A stretch of DNA of 64,000 bases. Origin: Psococerastis gibbosa (taxonomy: Eukaryota > Arthropoda > Insecta > Psocodea > Psocidae). The notes below the pieces were generated by a model. It was not told where the DNA came from. It did not search any database and worked only from the letters and a program-made list of their open reading frames with translations. Below, in pieces: positions 10,162 through 21,799 of the stretch; position 1 is the stretch's first letter, and every line of letters starts with the position of its first letter. The translations under genes were made by a program, and so were the position numbers. The stretch is from the NCBI GenBank assembly GCA_963971405.1, contig OZ020486.1:32573419-32637418 (forward strand), written 5' to 3'.

Positions 10162-10380
10162 GGGTCCGGTTATAGCAGGCGGTTGTGGGAGCGGTTTATG
10201 CATAAAATAAACATAACAAAAGCTGGCAGTTTTCTTATTTACATAGAACGTAGTCTCTTTATAAGATAAGTTTCACAAGATTTATGTGAAGGAAACACTT
10301 TGCCCAAGCCCAATGTAAGCACGGAATGACAAGCATATTCTATGCTCCCGCACCCGCAACCGCCTGCTATAAACAGGTCC
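10162..10380. mobile_element. PIF/Harbinger-like MITE, 219 bp, TAA flanks
   Basis: The left end GGGTCCGGTTATAGCAGGCG pairs with the right end CGCCTGCTATAAACAGGTCC, and the inverted match continues through GGTTGTGGGAGCGG. TAA flanks both sides (10159-10161 and 10381-10383). GGG/GGA-type termini with a TAA duplication fit PIF/Harbinger. The interior is AT-rich and non-coding. It shares the terminal style but not the sequence of the 8.1-kb MITE. Confidence 0.8.
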
Positions 10381-10891
10381 TAAGAGCTTCGCCTCTGAGA
10401 GTTAAGAAAACCATTTTGAAATAACTACCTAAAGCATAACGATTTTACATGTTTTACGAAACTACCTCTACTTTCATAAAAATGTAAACAAATTTCCGCA
10501 CATTCATAGTCCGCAAATTACCCTGTCCGTGCAATAAATTTTCATTCGCAATTTTCCCCATATATCGCATTGAGTGAAATTTGTTTTAATATTGCGAAAA
10601 CTGGAAAGAGTAGCGGAATGCGGAAGAGGACAAGTTTGAAAGGCGCCAATGTTAAATTGTGATAGAGTGCGTGAGAGGGCAGCACTGGTTTGTCGATTAA
10701 CTGTCACATTAGGTACCTAATGGAGAAAAATGGCCGCAGACTGCCCCTTCCGTTCATAGACACTTTTTTTTCGTTTCAGCAGCAGGCCTCAACTCGCAGC
10801 GGCCAGACGAGTCATCAACAACATATCGTGGCACTACGTCACTACAGTACTTGAAGTAACTTGACCGGCTCAACAGCAGCCCGCCCGCCAT

Positions 10892-11085
10892 TAGCCTTTC
10901 GACGCTACCTCCTTCCTCCAGATGCGCTCATTGTCGCTTCGTGAGGTCCTCCAGGAGTCCAGGACATCATTTATCCATCTCTACGACTCTACCTCGGACG
11001 CCCCAGTGATCTTCTGCCTTCTGGTGTAGTGAGGACTTTCTTGTGCACTCTATAATCACGCATCCTCTCCAGCCAGCCCGACAAA
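10892..11085 (-). pseudogene. LINE remnant, C-terminal end (minus strand)
   Basis: Minus-strand translation gives LERMRDYRVHKKVLTTPEGR and then RSLGRPR. After a frame change it gives WINDVLDSW and NERIWRKEVASKG before a TAA stop. The ERM...EGRRSLGRPR...W-DV order is the standard C-terminal tract of arthropod non-LTR ORF2 proteins. A stop or frameshift falls directly after GRPR, so it is non-functional. Confidence 0.75.
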
Positions 11086-11742
11086 TGTCGCGAACTTATT
11101 GTTCAATTTACATTAATTTTCCACTGCACCGTGTCCTTACAGGCTGTTTCTTTCCTAGGTCATAATCAATCGTGCCTGATAGCCCTTATTGTAACCCGAG
11201 TCACCTCCTTTTGCAAGACGAGGTTTCACATAGTGCCCCAATTCACCTCCTTTGAGGTTTCACATTGTGTCTCACCTTTCCTAAACTGAGATAGCTGCGT
11301 CAACTGTACTAAGCCCTGTGTCTGCCTCGCTATAGTTCGGTTATCATTCCTCCCCGTAGCATAGCCCCTAAACAACCGCCCCACAAACTAGCCAACACCC
11401 ATCGGGCATGCAAGTGTTTTGCACATTCAGAGAGGTATTTGAAAGCATGTATCATGTGCACGGTCATTGAGACCATCAGCAGGAACCACAGTGTTCAGAT
11501 TGTTCACTTTGACTAGTTGCTGCAAGTCAGAGATTCCAAAAAGAAACACTTTGTTTCAAACACACAAGCTATGTCGATGGCTACAGGTGGGGTACCGTTA
11601 CTCCTAACGACATTAAGACTAGAAACCCCAGAACTACTAACTATTAACTTGTATATTCTGAAAGTTATCGCTGAGCTATCATTGGTTGGCATCATCACTA
11701 ATCCAACCTACTTACCTAAACATATTACCTGCCACCTACAGG

Positions 11743-11942
11743 CAGTGAGTGACAGGCAGACATAGACAGGGTGGTCCCGGGGATCTGAAACTCCCTCCCC
11801 CCCCCCCCGAAATTCATGAGCCATAGACTAGATATAAAGGTGTTTTTGTCCTAAAATATAAAATGAAAAACATGGACGGATCTAAAAAAAATATTTCACA
11901 CTTCTCAGACCCCCGGAAAAAAAATTTCTGGCTACGTCCTTG
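11743..11942. mobile_element. Probable hAT-like element flanked by CCTACAGG
   Basis: The octamer CCTACAGG occurs at 11735-11742 and 11943-11950 and brackets a 200-bp unit. Its right end, read inward, is CAAGGACGTAGCCAGAAA, which matches the hAT-like terminus at 47.6 kb. The left side begins CAGTGAGTGACAGG and reaches CAGGGTGGTCCC only some 25 bp in, so the left terminus is diverged or rearranged. Poly-C (about 11800) and C4/A8 runs lie inside. Confidence 0.55.
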
Positions 11943-12315
11943 CCTACAGGTATAACAATGCACAATCTGTCACATTGCATTAGAATGCTCCGCTGCCGTG
12001 AAAAACACTACAAAAAAAATGCGTACACCAAAGGCTGATGGTGAAGTCTCGTAAAGGAGGAAGCATTATAATACCGAGGGGGAATATTATAATGGGGTTG
12101 TTAACACCCTTAACACGATTTTCAGGGGGCCCATGAAAAATGTAATGCTTCTTTCGCAGGTTTAACTCTAATACAAAGGCGCAGAGAATCTAACGGTACA
12201 TTAGGGGTTTTATTATAGTAGCATTACATGTAGCGTGTTGCGACTCTTTCCAAAATATAGGTACCTTCATAGCCTAACAGGAATACTACGAGTAAACTGT
12301 AGCTCCTTTATAATT

Positions 12316-13087
12316 GCTTTTCTATTTATACATTAGTATAATGAAAGCTTTGAGATTTCGATTTTGAGGTCGCAGGAACCCAAAAGTGTTTTCTACAAAA
12401 TGTCTGTCAGCGATTTGCGGTCAAACTAAGGCGCATAGAATTTGATTAAATCCATCATGAAAGTATTGTCCAAGGGTATTTTTTTTTCATTTTTTACAAC
12501 TTAATTTAAGTGGTTTTATCCCCCAATGAACAATTTTTTTTTTAAATTCACATAGATTTTTCTATAATCAATTTATGGGAGACTGCAAGCATAGGGCTAC
12601 TTATACGCCCACCAAGTTGTTTGCAATAGTTTGGTGTATTGGGCATTATGTGAGATGTGTGAGTCAGCGTATAGTGGCAAACTGTTATCAGGAGCGCACT
12701 GGTCAAAGAGGTTACCTAGGGACCGTTTAATTAGGTTGCCGTTGCCAGGTTGAGTTCGTGATGTTATCAGGAGCCTACGTATGTTGTAGTCATTGTAACA
12801 AAACCCAGCGGGTTGCCTTCTCAAACAAGTTTTAATATTTTTAAAAGAAAATACATTTTTGAAAGAAAAATACGACGCATACCCCTAAGGCATACACTGC
12901 TTGTTATGCCATTATACGATTATTTTTAGCCTATTTTAGTCCATACAATTGCGCCATCGAACAATCCAATGCTTTTGGATATGAGAAACCGCTAAAATCC
13001 ATATAACATTATTTACTATCGCTAATACTAACTATCTACGACCTAGTACACATTAGACTAGATAATTAGGAAAGTATGTAAGGGTTC
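12316..13087 (+). mobile_element. Helentron/HINE-like element, copy 3 (diverged, interrupted)
   Basis: It begins GCTTTTCTATTTATACATTAG and keeps the TCGATTTTGAGGTCGCAGGAACCC and AAATGTCTGTC blocks of copies 1 and 2. It ends near GGAAAGTATGTAAGGGTTC. Divergence is clearly higher than between copies 1 and 2. A segment at about 12590-12790 looks foreign: it contains the TATCAGGAGCGCA repeat also seen at 51.1 kb. Its extreme 3' end has been split by the fold-back element at 13088-13270. Confidence 0.6.
12676..12731 (+). repeat. Short shared repeat (TATCAGGAGCGCA type), copy 1
   Basis: GGCAAACTGTTATCAGGAGC and the following GAGGTTACCTAGGGACCGT match 51143-51200 with a few substitutions. The family is not recognised and no termini are visible. 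Confidence 0.5.
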
Positions 13088-13270
13088 TTGTGAGAGTTTC
13101 CTAGGTGACTTCGTGGAACTTGGAGAACATCATGAGTAGAGGAAGAAGAACGCAATGATCCACAGTAAAATACTTTAATAGTGACCGGTTTCGGATAAAA
13201 TCCATCATCAGACGGTCACTATTAAAGTATTTTAATGTGTATCATTGCGTTCTTCTTCCTCTACTCATGA
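13088..13270. mobile_element. Fold-back element A with hammerhead-like core and 13-bp TSD
   Basis: TATGTAAGGGTTC occurs perfectly at 13075-13087 and 13271-13283 and brackets the insert. The insert has a 42-bp head (GTGAG...GTGACTTCGTGGAACTT) followed by an inverted repeat. Its outer arms are TCATGAGTAGAGGAAGAAGA (13130 onward) and the complement ending at 13270. Read on the minus strand, the centre is CTGATGA (13205-13211), a GGAT/ATCC stem, GAAA (13189-13192) and CCGGTC. The flanking arms then pair as a long helix. The host site is the 3' end of HINE copy 3, so this is a later insertion. A 13-bp duplication is typical of retrotransposition rather than cut-and-paste. Confidence 0.8.
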
Positions 13271-13289
13271 TATGTAAGGGTTCCCTAGT

Positions 13290-15400
13290 ACCAATCATTT
13301 CCAAAATTGCGGTTTAAGCCTTGTAGAAATATCCCTAGATCATTGGCTACTCGTGTCAACCAGCTTCTTTTGATGTCGGTAGTGCCGCTATAAGTTCTAA
13401 CTTTCTAACTTAGGTATGATCTCACCGAGTCCGGGAATCACCATACCCGGCAATAACGGTCCTCAGAATTTACTGGTTAGTAGATCAATCACCTACTGCA
13501 ACAGGTCCCGGGCCTACCTAGTTGAGTGTAAAAGAGAGCCCTAATTCCACTAGGTTGGCTTAGTAATATAACAAAAAGTCATTATTTATTTATTTAATAT
13601 TTAAATAAATAGCCTAGATGTACATTGTACACTGTATTTTAAGCAAGGCCTGCAAGTACTGTACACATCCGCCACGCCACAATAAAGGCCATTTCATAAT
13701 TGTGATAAATATAAAATAAAAAATACAATAGAATGGACAAAACTTCAAATTCTTGAATCACAAACAAATAAACAGTTACCACGGCATCCGTCAGTTAACT
13801 CAGTTTAGTCACATGTTCTGAAAAGGTTCATACCCATATAAAACATACTGTAAAACAGATTAGAACCCAGCAAACTAAAGTTGCAACTACGAAAAACCTC
13901 GCCCCTAGCAAGATGATGACCTCCACAACTGTTTGGTCAGCGGTGACGAAACCCCACAGCCCTTCAATTCAGACACCGCTAACTGCTGACACCACAACAT
14001 GTCTACACATTCGCCCCCAAACTGGGGATAAGTAGCTGCGGTTGCAACTATGAGAGCAGACATTTTTGAAAGTTTGAAGACCCTTTTGATCCGATACCCC
14101 ACTACACAATTGGTTGTTCCTGTTATAGAAAATAGAAACAGTGGTACGAGACAATTGAACCTCAGCTAGAATTTCGAACTGAGAAGTTTTTTTTAGAAAA
14201 TTGCCCTGTCCAAAGTAAATTAAAGGGTCCTTCATACATTTTCAAAGTACCTGAACGGGTTAATCCATGTTTAACTGAACAAATTGGGGGCGCAGACACT
14301 ACCAAGTCATAGTGAGACGTACGCTGGCTGCCTCTCGGAAGCAGAGCAACCCGTACGTTTCTGTATCTCTTAAGATTTTATTAAACTCCACGTCCTCGAC
14401 AATTTTTAGCTTAATTGTAGCAATAACAAACATTTCTTTCAAATCTTCCTCACCCCCAATTAAATAAACCTACATATTTTACAAAAAAATATTTTAAAAC
14501 TGATTTTGTTGCTATTACATTGCTTCTCCAGAACGACGAATTAGAATAGAGAACTTTGATACACACACACGTAAATCGTAAAGGACTGAAATTGTACACA
14601 ATTTGGAGTTTGGAACAGGAAACGCCGTCTGTGCCGCAAAGATAATTCAGCCTACTTCCGGTTAGCTCATTTTCTGAACAGGAAGAGCCTCAAAAGTAAT
14701 GGACAAATGGATTTGAAAAGCACTCCAAGAGAAACGCAAAGTGAATAGGACGAGTCAATTTTAATAAGTTTCAAAGGAGAGGATAATTGAAATCACGTAG
14801 TTTGTTATTTTCTTGATTCGGTAGGTACCTTTATATAACTTACCGCCTCCTTCTATTCAAGGATATATTCAACATTCTGACCCCTATTCCTGTTTGTAGA
14901 CTCTTTCATGACAAATATTTAAATTGTAAAGGTAAAAGGTTAAAGGACAAATTCATCTTCAGGATCAGAAAAAACAAAAAACAGAACCCCACATTTTTGC
15001 CTTTTCGGAAAAATGTATTAGATCACTACACAACGCCAATAAATCTTGGTTTCCTGGGCATGGTTGATGCTATTTTGATGTAAAGACCTTCCATTCTTCG
15101 ATATAACCTTGCAAGAGTATATATTAACGAATTCAACCGATGCTAGCGAGAAGTAGAAAACTTGTACCGCGCAGTCGTGCACAACAACAGGGAATGTCTC
15201 ATAGTAAAGATAAAAGATATGAAGGGGGCACAGTATAGTAGCTTCTAGGTCTAAAAGTTCCTTATGCCTTATTTTTATTTTAATAAAACGTCCTGAAGGA
15301 CTCTATGAATCTAGGCCCATTAGTCCCTTATTCAATACCAATGACCCCACGGATTTCAGAAATTATTTTTGTTTCCGTATGAATTTTTGGCCATTGGCAA
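13290..15400. other. Non-coding AT-rich stretch, nothing firm recognised
   Basis: No coding exon is supported. A TTTATTTATTTAATATTTAAATAAA low-complexity island lies near 13580-13610. The open frames around 13905-14235 overlap each other on one strand and show no domain. Confidence 0.5.
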
Positions 15401-15409
15401 AAAGGCAAA

Positions 15410-15522
15410 CACAGGCTACAAGCGATAATGGACAAGCTTACCATTGACGCAATGAAACAAGCTAAAGCATGACTTAACCAAGTACAGATACGAGTCTCCT
15501 TATGCCTCATAGTAATGGTAAA
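15410..15522 (+). repeat. SINE-like repeat (GATACGAGTCT family), copy 1
   Basis: GCGATAATGGACAAGCTTAC, then ATGACTTAACCAAGTACAGA and TACGAGTCT, are shared in the same order with 63313-63415 and in part with 37014-37105. The 63-kb copy has a tRNA-like head, so this is probably a 5'-truncated SINE. Confidence 0.65.
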
Positions 15523-15529
15523 AAGCAAT

Positions 15530-18500
15530 GTAGCCTATAGATACGATAATTTCATTTGAATATTGAAAACACTGGCCGGGGAAATCAATCACTGGTTTCA
15601 CCCCGAAGTTTTTAATGCCCTTTATACCCCAACCATTACCCAAGTTCCTCTCGTAAAAATTGAAGAACAGGGAGCCATAAATATTTTACAGCCTTATTAC
15701 TCCTTCAGCGATGAAATCTTTGTTCTCCCTAAAAACGGGGGCGGTATCAAACTGGGCCCTCCCTATCAAAGCCTTATGAAGCCGTTAAGGACCCCGTAAA
15801 TTGTCACATATAACTCTCCTATGGCATCGCGTTACTTTATGGCTTCTCGAAAAAAATTCTGCAAAAAGTTTTTTTTTTTTAATTTTCCTTCCACTTCCAT
15901 TTTATTTCAGGTACAGAGCCAGCATAAGTTATAATAATATTCATTGCTATATCTATTCTATATCTTTATGAGAGGCCCTAAAGTCCTATAAAGGAAAGAT
16001 AACATTCCTAAAATACAAATATTTTGGAAATGACAGATCTCTCTTATATACGTTATAATTCTAAGTACACCCGTTTGTAGGCTCATAAGAAGGAATAATA
16101 ATCGCAGATCAACTTGACCGCAGCCTTGTTTGCCCATAGATGGTGCAAATGGCAGATCCGACTTATCTCATTTCAGACTTCTAGGTCACAACTCATGTAT
16201 CGCAACATGATCCGCCAGTAGTTCGGTTTAAATACAACTCCGAAGATGCTTCCTCTTAAGAGTTCAACCTACATCTACGTCTAGCATATGCAACCATAAC
16301 TGAACATCAAACAGTCTCTGTTGACAAACCTTAATTCCCGTATGTAAATTTGAATTCAATTGAGCTTATTTATGATAATTCACACTTATTTCCGGATAAG
16401 GTCTTCTTTTACGTTGGTGTTACGGCTGCTGAAGTGGTTCCGGAACAGCTTTGAAGAATGCAAATAGCCAGAAAATGTAGCAAGTGTGGGGCAGACGACA
16501 CAGAAAGGAAATCAACAATCTTTCGCACTATTGGCTCGGATCAAGTTCCAACTTCCAATGAATATTCCATGAAAACAGAATCACCCAATCAATCATAAGC
16601 GGAGAGCATCAGACTTTACTGTACTCCTATATCTATCATGTACAAAATAACCTATTGGGCGATTCTACTTTCATGAAATACTCATGGGTGCTTGATCCGA
16701 GCGTATGAGTCAAAAGTCGTTAAATAGAATTTACCGATAATGTCCGTGAATGCCTCGCATTGCACAAGCTAAATATAGTTGCGGGTTGTTGTCGCAGGTA
16801 CCTTACCCTAAATCGGCTAGGTACTCAAGTACTCATCCCCGCATTTTACAGTTAGTCTTAATATTGCAACGGCTCCGATAGGTTCTAATTATTTACCTAT
16901 TGTTAATTTACATTAATTTTATTATTTGTGGTTGTAGTGTTCTCTTGTTTGTGTTATTATTCAATATATTAAACAGTGTTTATTGTGCTCGCCCCTGCTG
17001 TGATTCCTGCGGATACTTTGCAAGCCACGGACTCCGGCAGTAGATAAGTAGCGTAGCGCTTGTTAAAAATATAAAAACTGGTGTTGAGGGCGACTACGAG
17101 TATAAGCGACCCTTAAACGTTACACTGTCAAATAATTAAAATTATAGCACGTCATAATGAATCACAGAAAGTGAGTCCTTGAGATAATACTTCTAACGTA
17201 CAGTTCAAGCAATAACACAATATAAGGAGAAGTCACGAAAATCACAAAAATGAGAGAAAACTGCAAATGAACAATAAAGCTACACCGTCTACCATTTACT
17301 ATTTTCAGAACAAACCCCTCGCTTTGCTGACAAACCGCAAAAATACTGCTCTAATTTGATAAGACAGTAAATATTACCAAGAGACGAAACGTTTTTGTCC
17401 CGACCTCCGCCCGGACTTACCCTCGGAGGAATGTCTGGCATGCGTGCCGAGTTCTTTGAGGTTCCCCTTTCAGCGCCTCCGGTTTGAGCCGGGCAGGGGG
17501 GGGTATGCGAGTCTCAGACTGGCAGACTGATTTCCTAAGTTTTCTAGGTTGTCTCGGAGGCCAACAGTTTTGTGTTTTGCAGAGTTCATTTCTTTCGGGC
17601 GTTCCTATGCTTGGTGAAATTATTATGTTGAAGTACAAGCTGCCCTGTGTTAGTACTTAGGTTAGAAGCAATTGGCAATGCAGAGTAGTATCAGCTGGCT
17701 TGATAAATTTGCAAATGGTACCGGCGCAGGTACATTTTCTACGGTTACGAGGGGTCCCTTCAATAGATTTATTAATGTTTATCTGAACAATGTGCATCAC
17801 AAAACTGCTCCACATGACTTTTTATATACTTACCGTTATAAAAACATGATAATCAGTTACTTCGGCATGCCCTGGACCGCCATATCAATTACGTAGGTCT
17901 ATAGGAAGCCTCTTTTGGGCTTGAATTTTTTTCTAATGTTCTTCAGATTGTCCCTTTTATGAGTTTCAGACGCTGCCGTCAAACCGCCAATTATGTTAAG
18001 TCAGTACATACCCACTAATATTACGACACTCCCTCATTTTTTTTTCCATGAATATGATTAATTAGGCGTGGCTAATATTTTTTAAGCTAGTTCTATTGAC
18101 GAGCTGACACGAAAACGTAAAAAACAACAACAGGAAATTACCAATTAACAAATGGAAAATTGTCATGCCAAACATGTCAGATTTCAGGAGCGCGACACTC
18201 TCTTAAATGATATTTACACTTTAAAGAATATTGCCAACGCGGTCAAAGTAAACAAGCCTAATCCCAAAACACACCAAATAATATGCGTTCTCATAATACG
18301 CAGGACTAACACAAAATGCGTAAAAGTCAAAGTAAGAAACCAAAATAAGAATGCACGGAAAAGCGTTGACCTTAATATGTCAACCATGAAGGAGTGGAAG
18401 CTCGGGAAAGCGGAAAAATGCATTAAACCCCCAACATCCACTTTCAAAGATGGCTGGATAAGTTTGAGAGGAAAAATGAATTAAGTGACTCGGGAATCTT

Positions 18501-18940
18501 ATCTCAAAAAATGTCATCAGACTAGATCATGAGTTGATACCTTACGAAATTGAGCACTTCATTTTAGTGAAATGGCTTACGTCCAGTTTTTATTACTTAC
18601 ATTTTACAAAATTGTCTTGTCTGGCGCGGAATTGAAAAGGTTTTGGGTTGTAAAAGATGGGATCGTATTTCTATGACTAATCTTTTAAAATCGTTAAATG
18701 GATTACAACTTTTAAGCTAATCATAAATTTTTTGAGGCACTTAAGTCTTAGCCAACTTGTTTTCTCTCCTACTACCCGCCGAACTGTTTGTGGGTTAGTG
18801 GAAAGCAGGAAAACAAAACTATTTCTCAAACTCTAGCATAGAAAATCCTGGGCTAGAGTATTTTGAACAAATAAAGGGTAGTAGAAAACAAACAGCAGTA
18901 TGATCGAAGAATCATCAGTGACGTCCTGATATGCAGCACA
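15530..18940. other. Non-coding stretch with a possible degenerate SINE at 16468-16560
   Basis: No coding exon is supported. CCAGAAAATGTAGCAAGTG and CAACAATCTTTCGCA near 16470-16530 resemble the minus-strand tRNA-like unit at 29955-30040. The 110-codon frame at 18152-18484 (Lys/Asn-rich) has no recognisable domain, and the opposite strand is also open. Confidence 0.4.
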
Positions 18941-18954
18941 CGTTGTGCCTATAG

Positions 18955-19083
18955 CAGGCCCGTATCCAACCCAAAATTTTATCGGATGGTCATTTACAAC
19001 CTCACAGGTGAATTACTACGGATGTATCATTTATAAAAAAAAATTGTTCTTGCCCCCCCCCCCAAATCCTGGGTACGGGCCTG
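18955..19083. mobile_element. hAT-type MITE, 129 bp, perfect 8-bp TSD
   Basis: The left end CAGGCCCGTATCCAACCC and right end ATCCTGGGTACGGGCCTG are inverted repeats. GCCTATAG is duplicated exactly at 18947-18954 and 19084-19091. The interior holds an A-run and a C11-12 run just inside the right end. It is too short to encode a transposase. Confidence 0.9.
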
Positions 19084-19099
19084 GCCTATAGTGAAACAA

Positions 19100-21330
19100 A
19101 CTTAGGTCGGATCTGACGATAGGATCATTAAGATTGGGCTTGTATGACAATCGCTTCAGAATTAGGCTTCTTATATTAATTCGCAGTGCAAAACCCTGTT
19201 TCCTTAGAGAGTTTCGGTCCATTCTTAACGAGCAAATGACGCGAGACCCGACCGAAGCTTGTTCCGTTCCATTGTAATTACCTTTCCAATACTACAACAT
19301 ATTCTAAAATACAATAACAAAATACCACTATACTGAACAACAATAAAAAACCTTAAGGGCGGGTTTCAAAACAATTTGTGTTCCGTAAACTCATAGCTTA
19401 GAAAGAAGCAACGCATCCTCACAGATAAAAAAAAAAAACCATTTCAATATTTTTCCTCACACTCACTAAACGAGATTGACGTGCACGCAGAACAAGACAT
19501 TCATAACCTGTTCTATGTACACTTGAATCAAATGGTGTAATTTCCGCTTGGGTGGGAAGTAAGCGTTCGAAAGAAGAACGTTGGAAGCGTTCTGTTCGGA
19601 AATAGAGCATCACCAAGTGTGCGGCTGACTAATACATCAGAATCGCTCATGTGTTTCATCCCCTCCCCCCCCCCCTCTATTTCAACCTCCTCCCCGTCAA
19701 CGCTTCACTTGCTTTAGTTCGCTTGCCCGAAGTTAACGAAGATTTACGATGGAATAAATTTTGTGTCCATGATATAGAGTAGGTGTCCCGATTTAAGAGA
19801 GGGGTTGTTTGATCCAGAAAAGAACTTCATTAATTAATACAGTATAGGATGATGGATTAGCATTTCTACATAGTAGCCCTCACAGTTGTAACCAGCTCAA
19901 GGCCATCATGCCTGACCTAATTAAATAATAGCACAGCCAGAAAAACGAGGAAAGAAGAGTTAACAGGAACTAACAAATGGAAGGGACCAAACTGCCATCC
20001 TGAGGGTGCAACAGCAACGAAGGCATAACGACATAGCGGGATGATTGTAAAAAGACAATTTCCATATGGCAGAAGGCAACGATCTCCGGTGAGTATAAGC
20101 CTAACTGTATTTAACTCTTTTCCGTACCCATGACACGTTATTTATCGTAGCAACAGTAAACAGTACAAAGGAACATAACCTCAGGATGAGATCCACTCCA
20201 CAGCAGATTAAATCCCTGCTAAACCAAGCTAAAAGCCCTTCAGTGAGGGGATCTTACAACTCGTCATTTCCTTAAAGCAGGTACGCTTATTTAAACTTTC
20301 TTTAGAGCGTCAAAGCAAGGTGAAAGCAGCGTAAATCTCGCAAGATTAAAGAAAGCTCAAAGTAAAACATCTGGGAGCATGTTATCATAGAGTTAAGTCA
20401 ACTTGTTAGCAGTTTCGATAGCAGTCACAAGTTTGAGATATATTTCACTAGCTGTCTACACAGGGAAAGATGAATGGCCCCGAGAATTTTCCAGCAATTC
20501 GGCATGTTCTGACGATTTCTGAGAGAGGCAACGTTTCAATTTGCCGAAAAAGTCTGGTGCCGTTTTTGGAATATGTTAGAAAATGGAGTTTTATTGATTT
20601 TAAATGGACGTGCTCACGGAGTAACCGTTTAAGGCTGAATTTTCTGCAGAAGAAAATATTACTACAATGACGTGCGAAAATAATTGCATTTTGTTTCTCT
20701 TTATATTTTAATGGCAAATACCAAGAAGAGACTTCGAAGAAATGAATAAGGAAGTCTGCAACGAATAACCCTTTAACAGAAAAAGTTGTTCAACTTCAAA
20801 AGACTAAACCTTTCTACCATTAGTAGTAGTAGCAGTATACAATATTCTAACATACTAGTATAACTATATTCTCTATTGAACAGTTTACCCTTCAGTTACG
20901 CTTGACAGCCCTTTGAGAACTATCACAAATCGGCTAGAAATAATAGTCCTATACATCAGATACGACAAGTCAGCCCTTTGAAGGGTCAAGGGTGGGATAA
21001 CTTTATCAATATTCAAGATATTGTTCTCCCCGGAACTTCACCCTAAACTTGGAAACGTTGGCTTATTCAACCAAAATTGTACCGACGTCTTGGATTGGAG
21101 TTTGAATCAATGTATATCCTAGAGCTTTACATGCGAGAATTAGAGCAAAACAACAGTTTCAATTGCCCAGCAGGTGAAATGTGGCGAAACTTGGAACTTT
21201 CTTCGAGTGCGAAATTGCTAGGGCAAATGAGGAGTGGGGGATAATTGAGATTACTGCCTTCGGGCTGTTCCTTCAAAGTTGCCTTTAAATCCACGCTGAG
21301 GATTATGAGTAAAGCAGTGGCTGTTAGTCT
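19100..21330. other. Non-coding stretch, nothing recognised
   Basis: No exon, repeat terminus or RNA gene is supported. A C-run lies near 19665. The open frames at 20448-20717 are overlapping shadows on opposite strands with no motif. Confidence 0.45.
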
Positions 21331-21334
21331 TAGG

Positions 21335-21794
21335 TTGCAGAATATGATGGGACACCTAATATTACTAAACTTTGGGCGAACTCTGTGAAATAGCAGTAGT
21401 AATTTTCTCATTTACTAATATATAATTATACCTAGTGGAGGAATTTCCAAGTTTCAAAGTGTTTTTGGATGTTAGGGCCCTCGGACGCACTGGTGGTGAA
21501 CTGGTGAAGTGACGACTGATAATGCCTTCCGCTGGGCGCTGTGGTTGATAAAACAATTAGGACCCCATAATTGCAGAATATAACAGGACTCCTAATATTA
21601 GTATACTTCGGGCTAACTCAGTGAAATAGCAGTAGTAATTTACTAATATAATTATAGTGGAGGAATTTTCTCAAGTTTCAAGGTGGTTTTGGATGTCAGG
21701 GCCCTCGGACGCACTGGTGGTGAACTGGTGAAGTGACGACTGATTATGCCTACCGCTCGACGCTGTGGTTGATAAAACCATTAGGACCCAATAA
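21335..21794. repeat. Tandem duplication, two ~230-bp units
   Basis: Unit 1 (21335-21570) and unit 2 (21571-21794) are direct, adjacent and collinear. Both start TTGCAGAATAT, contain GGGCCCTCGGACGCACTGGT and GAAGTGACGACTGAT, and end GATAAAACMATTAGGACCC-. They differ by substitutions and small indels, mainly in the AT-rich middle. No coding frame is conserved between the units. Confidence 0.85.
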
Positions 21795-21799
21795 TACTG

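Noticed and set aside
9719..10210. 163-codon open frame on the plus strand
   Set aside because: It starts inside the arm of palindrome D and runs into the 10.16-kb MITE. It has no domain and low-complexity composition, so it is a chance frame across two repeats.
13188..13211. A canonical, active hammerhead ribozyme
   Set aside because: The CTGATGA and GAAA core halves are present, but one extra base precedes stem II and helix III would be only one or two pairs. I report it as hammerhead-like, not as a ribozyme.
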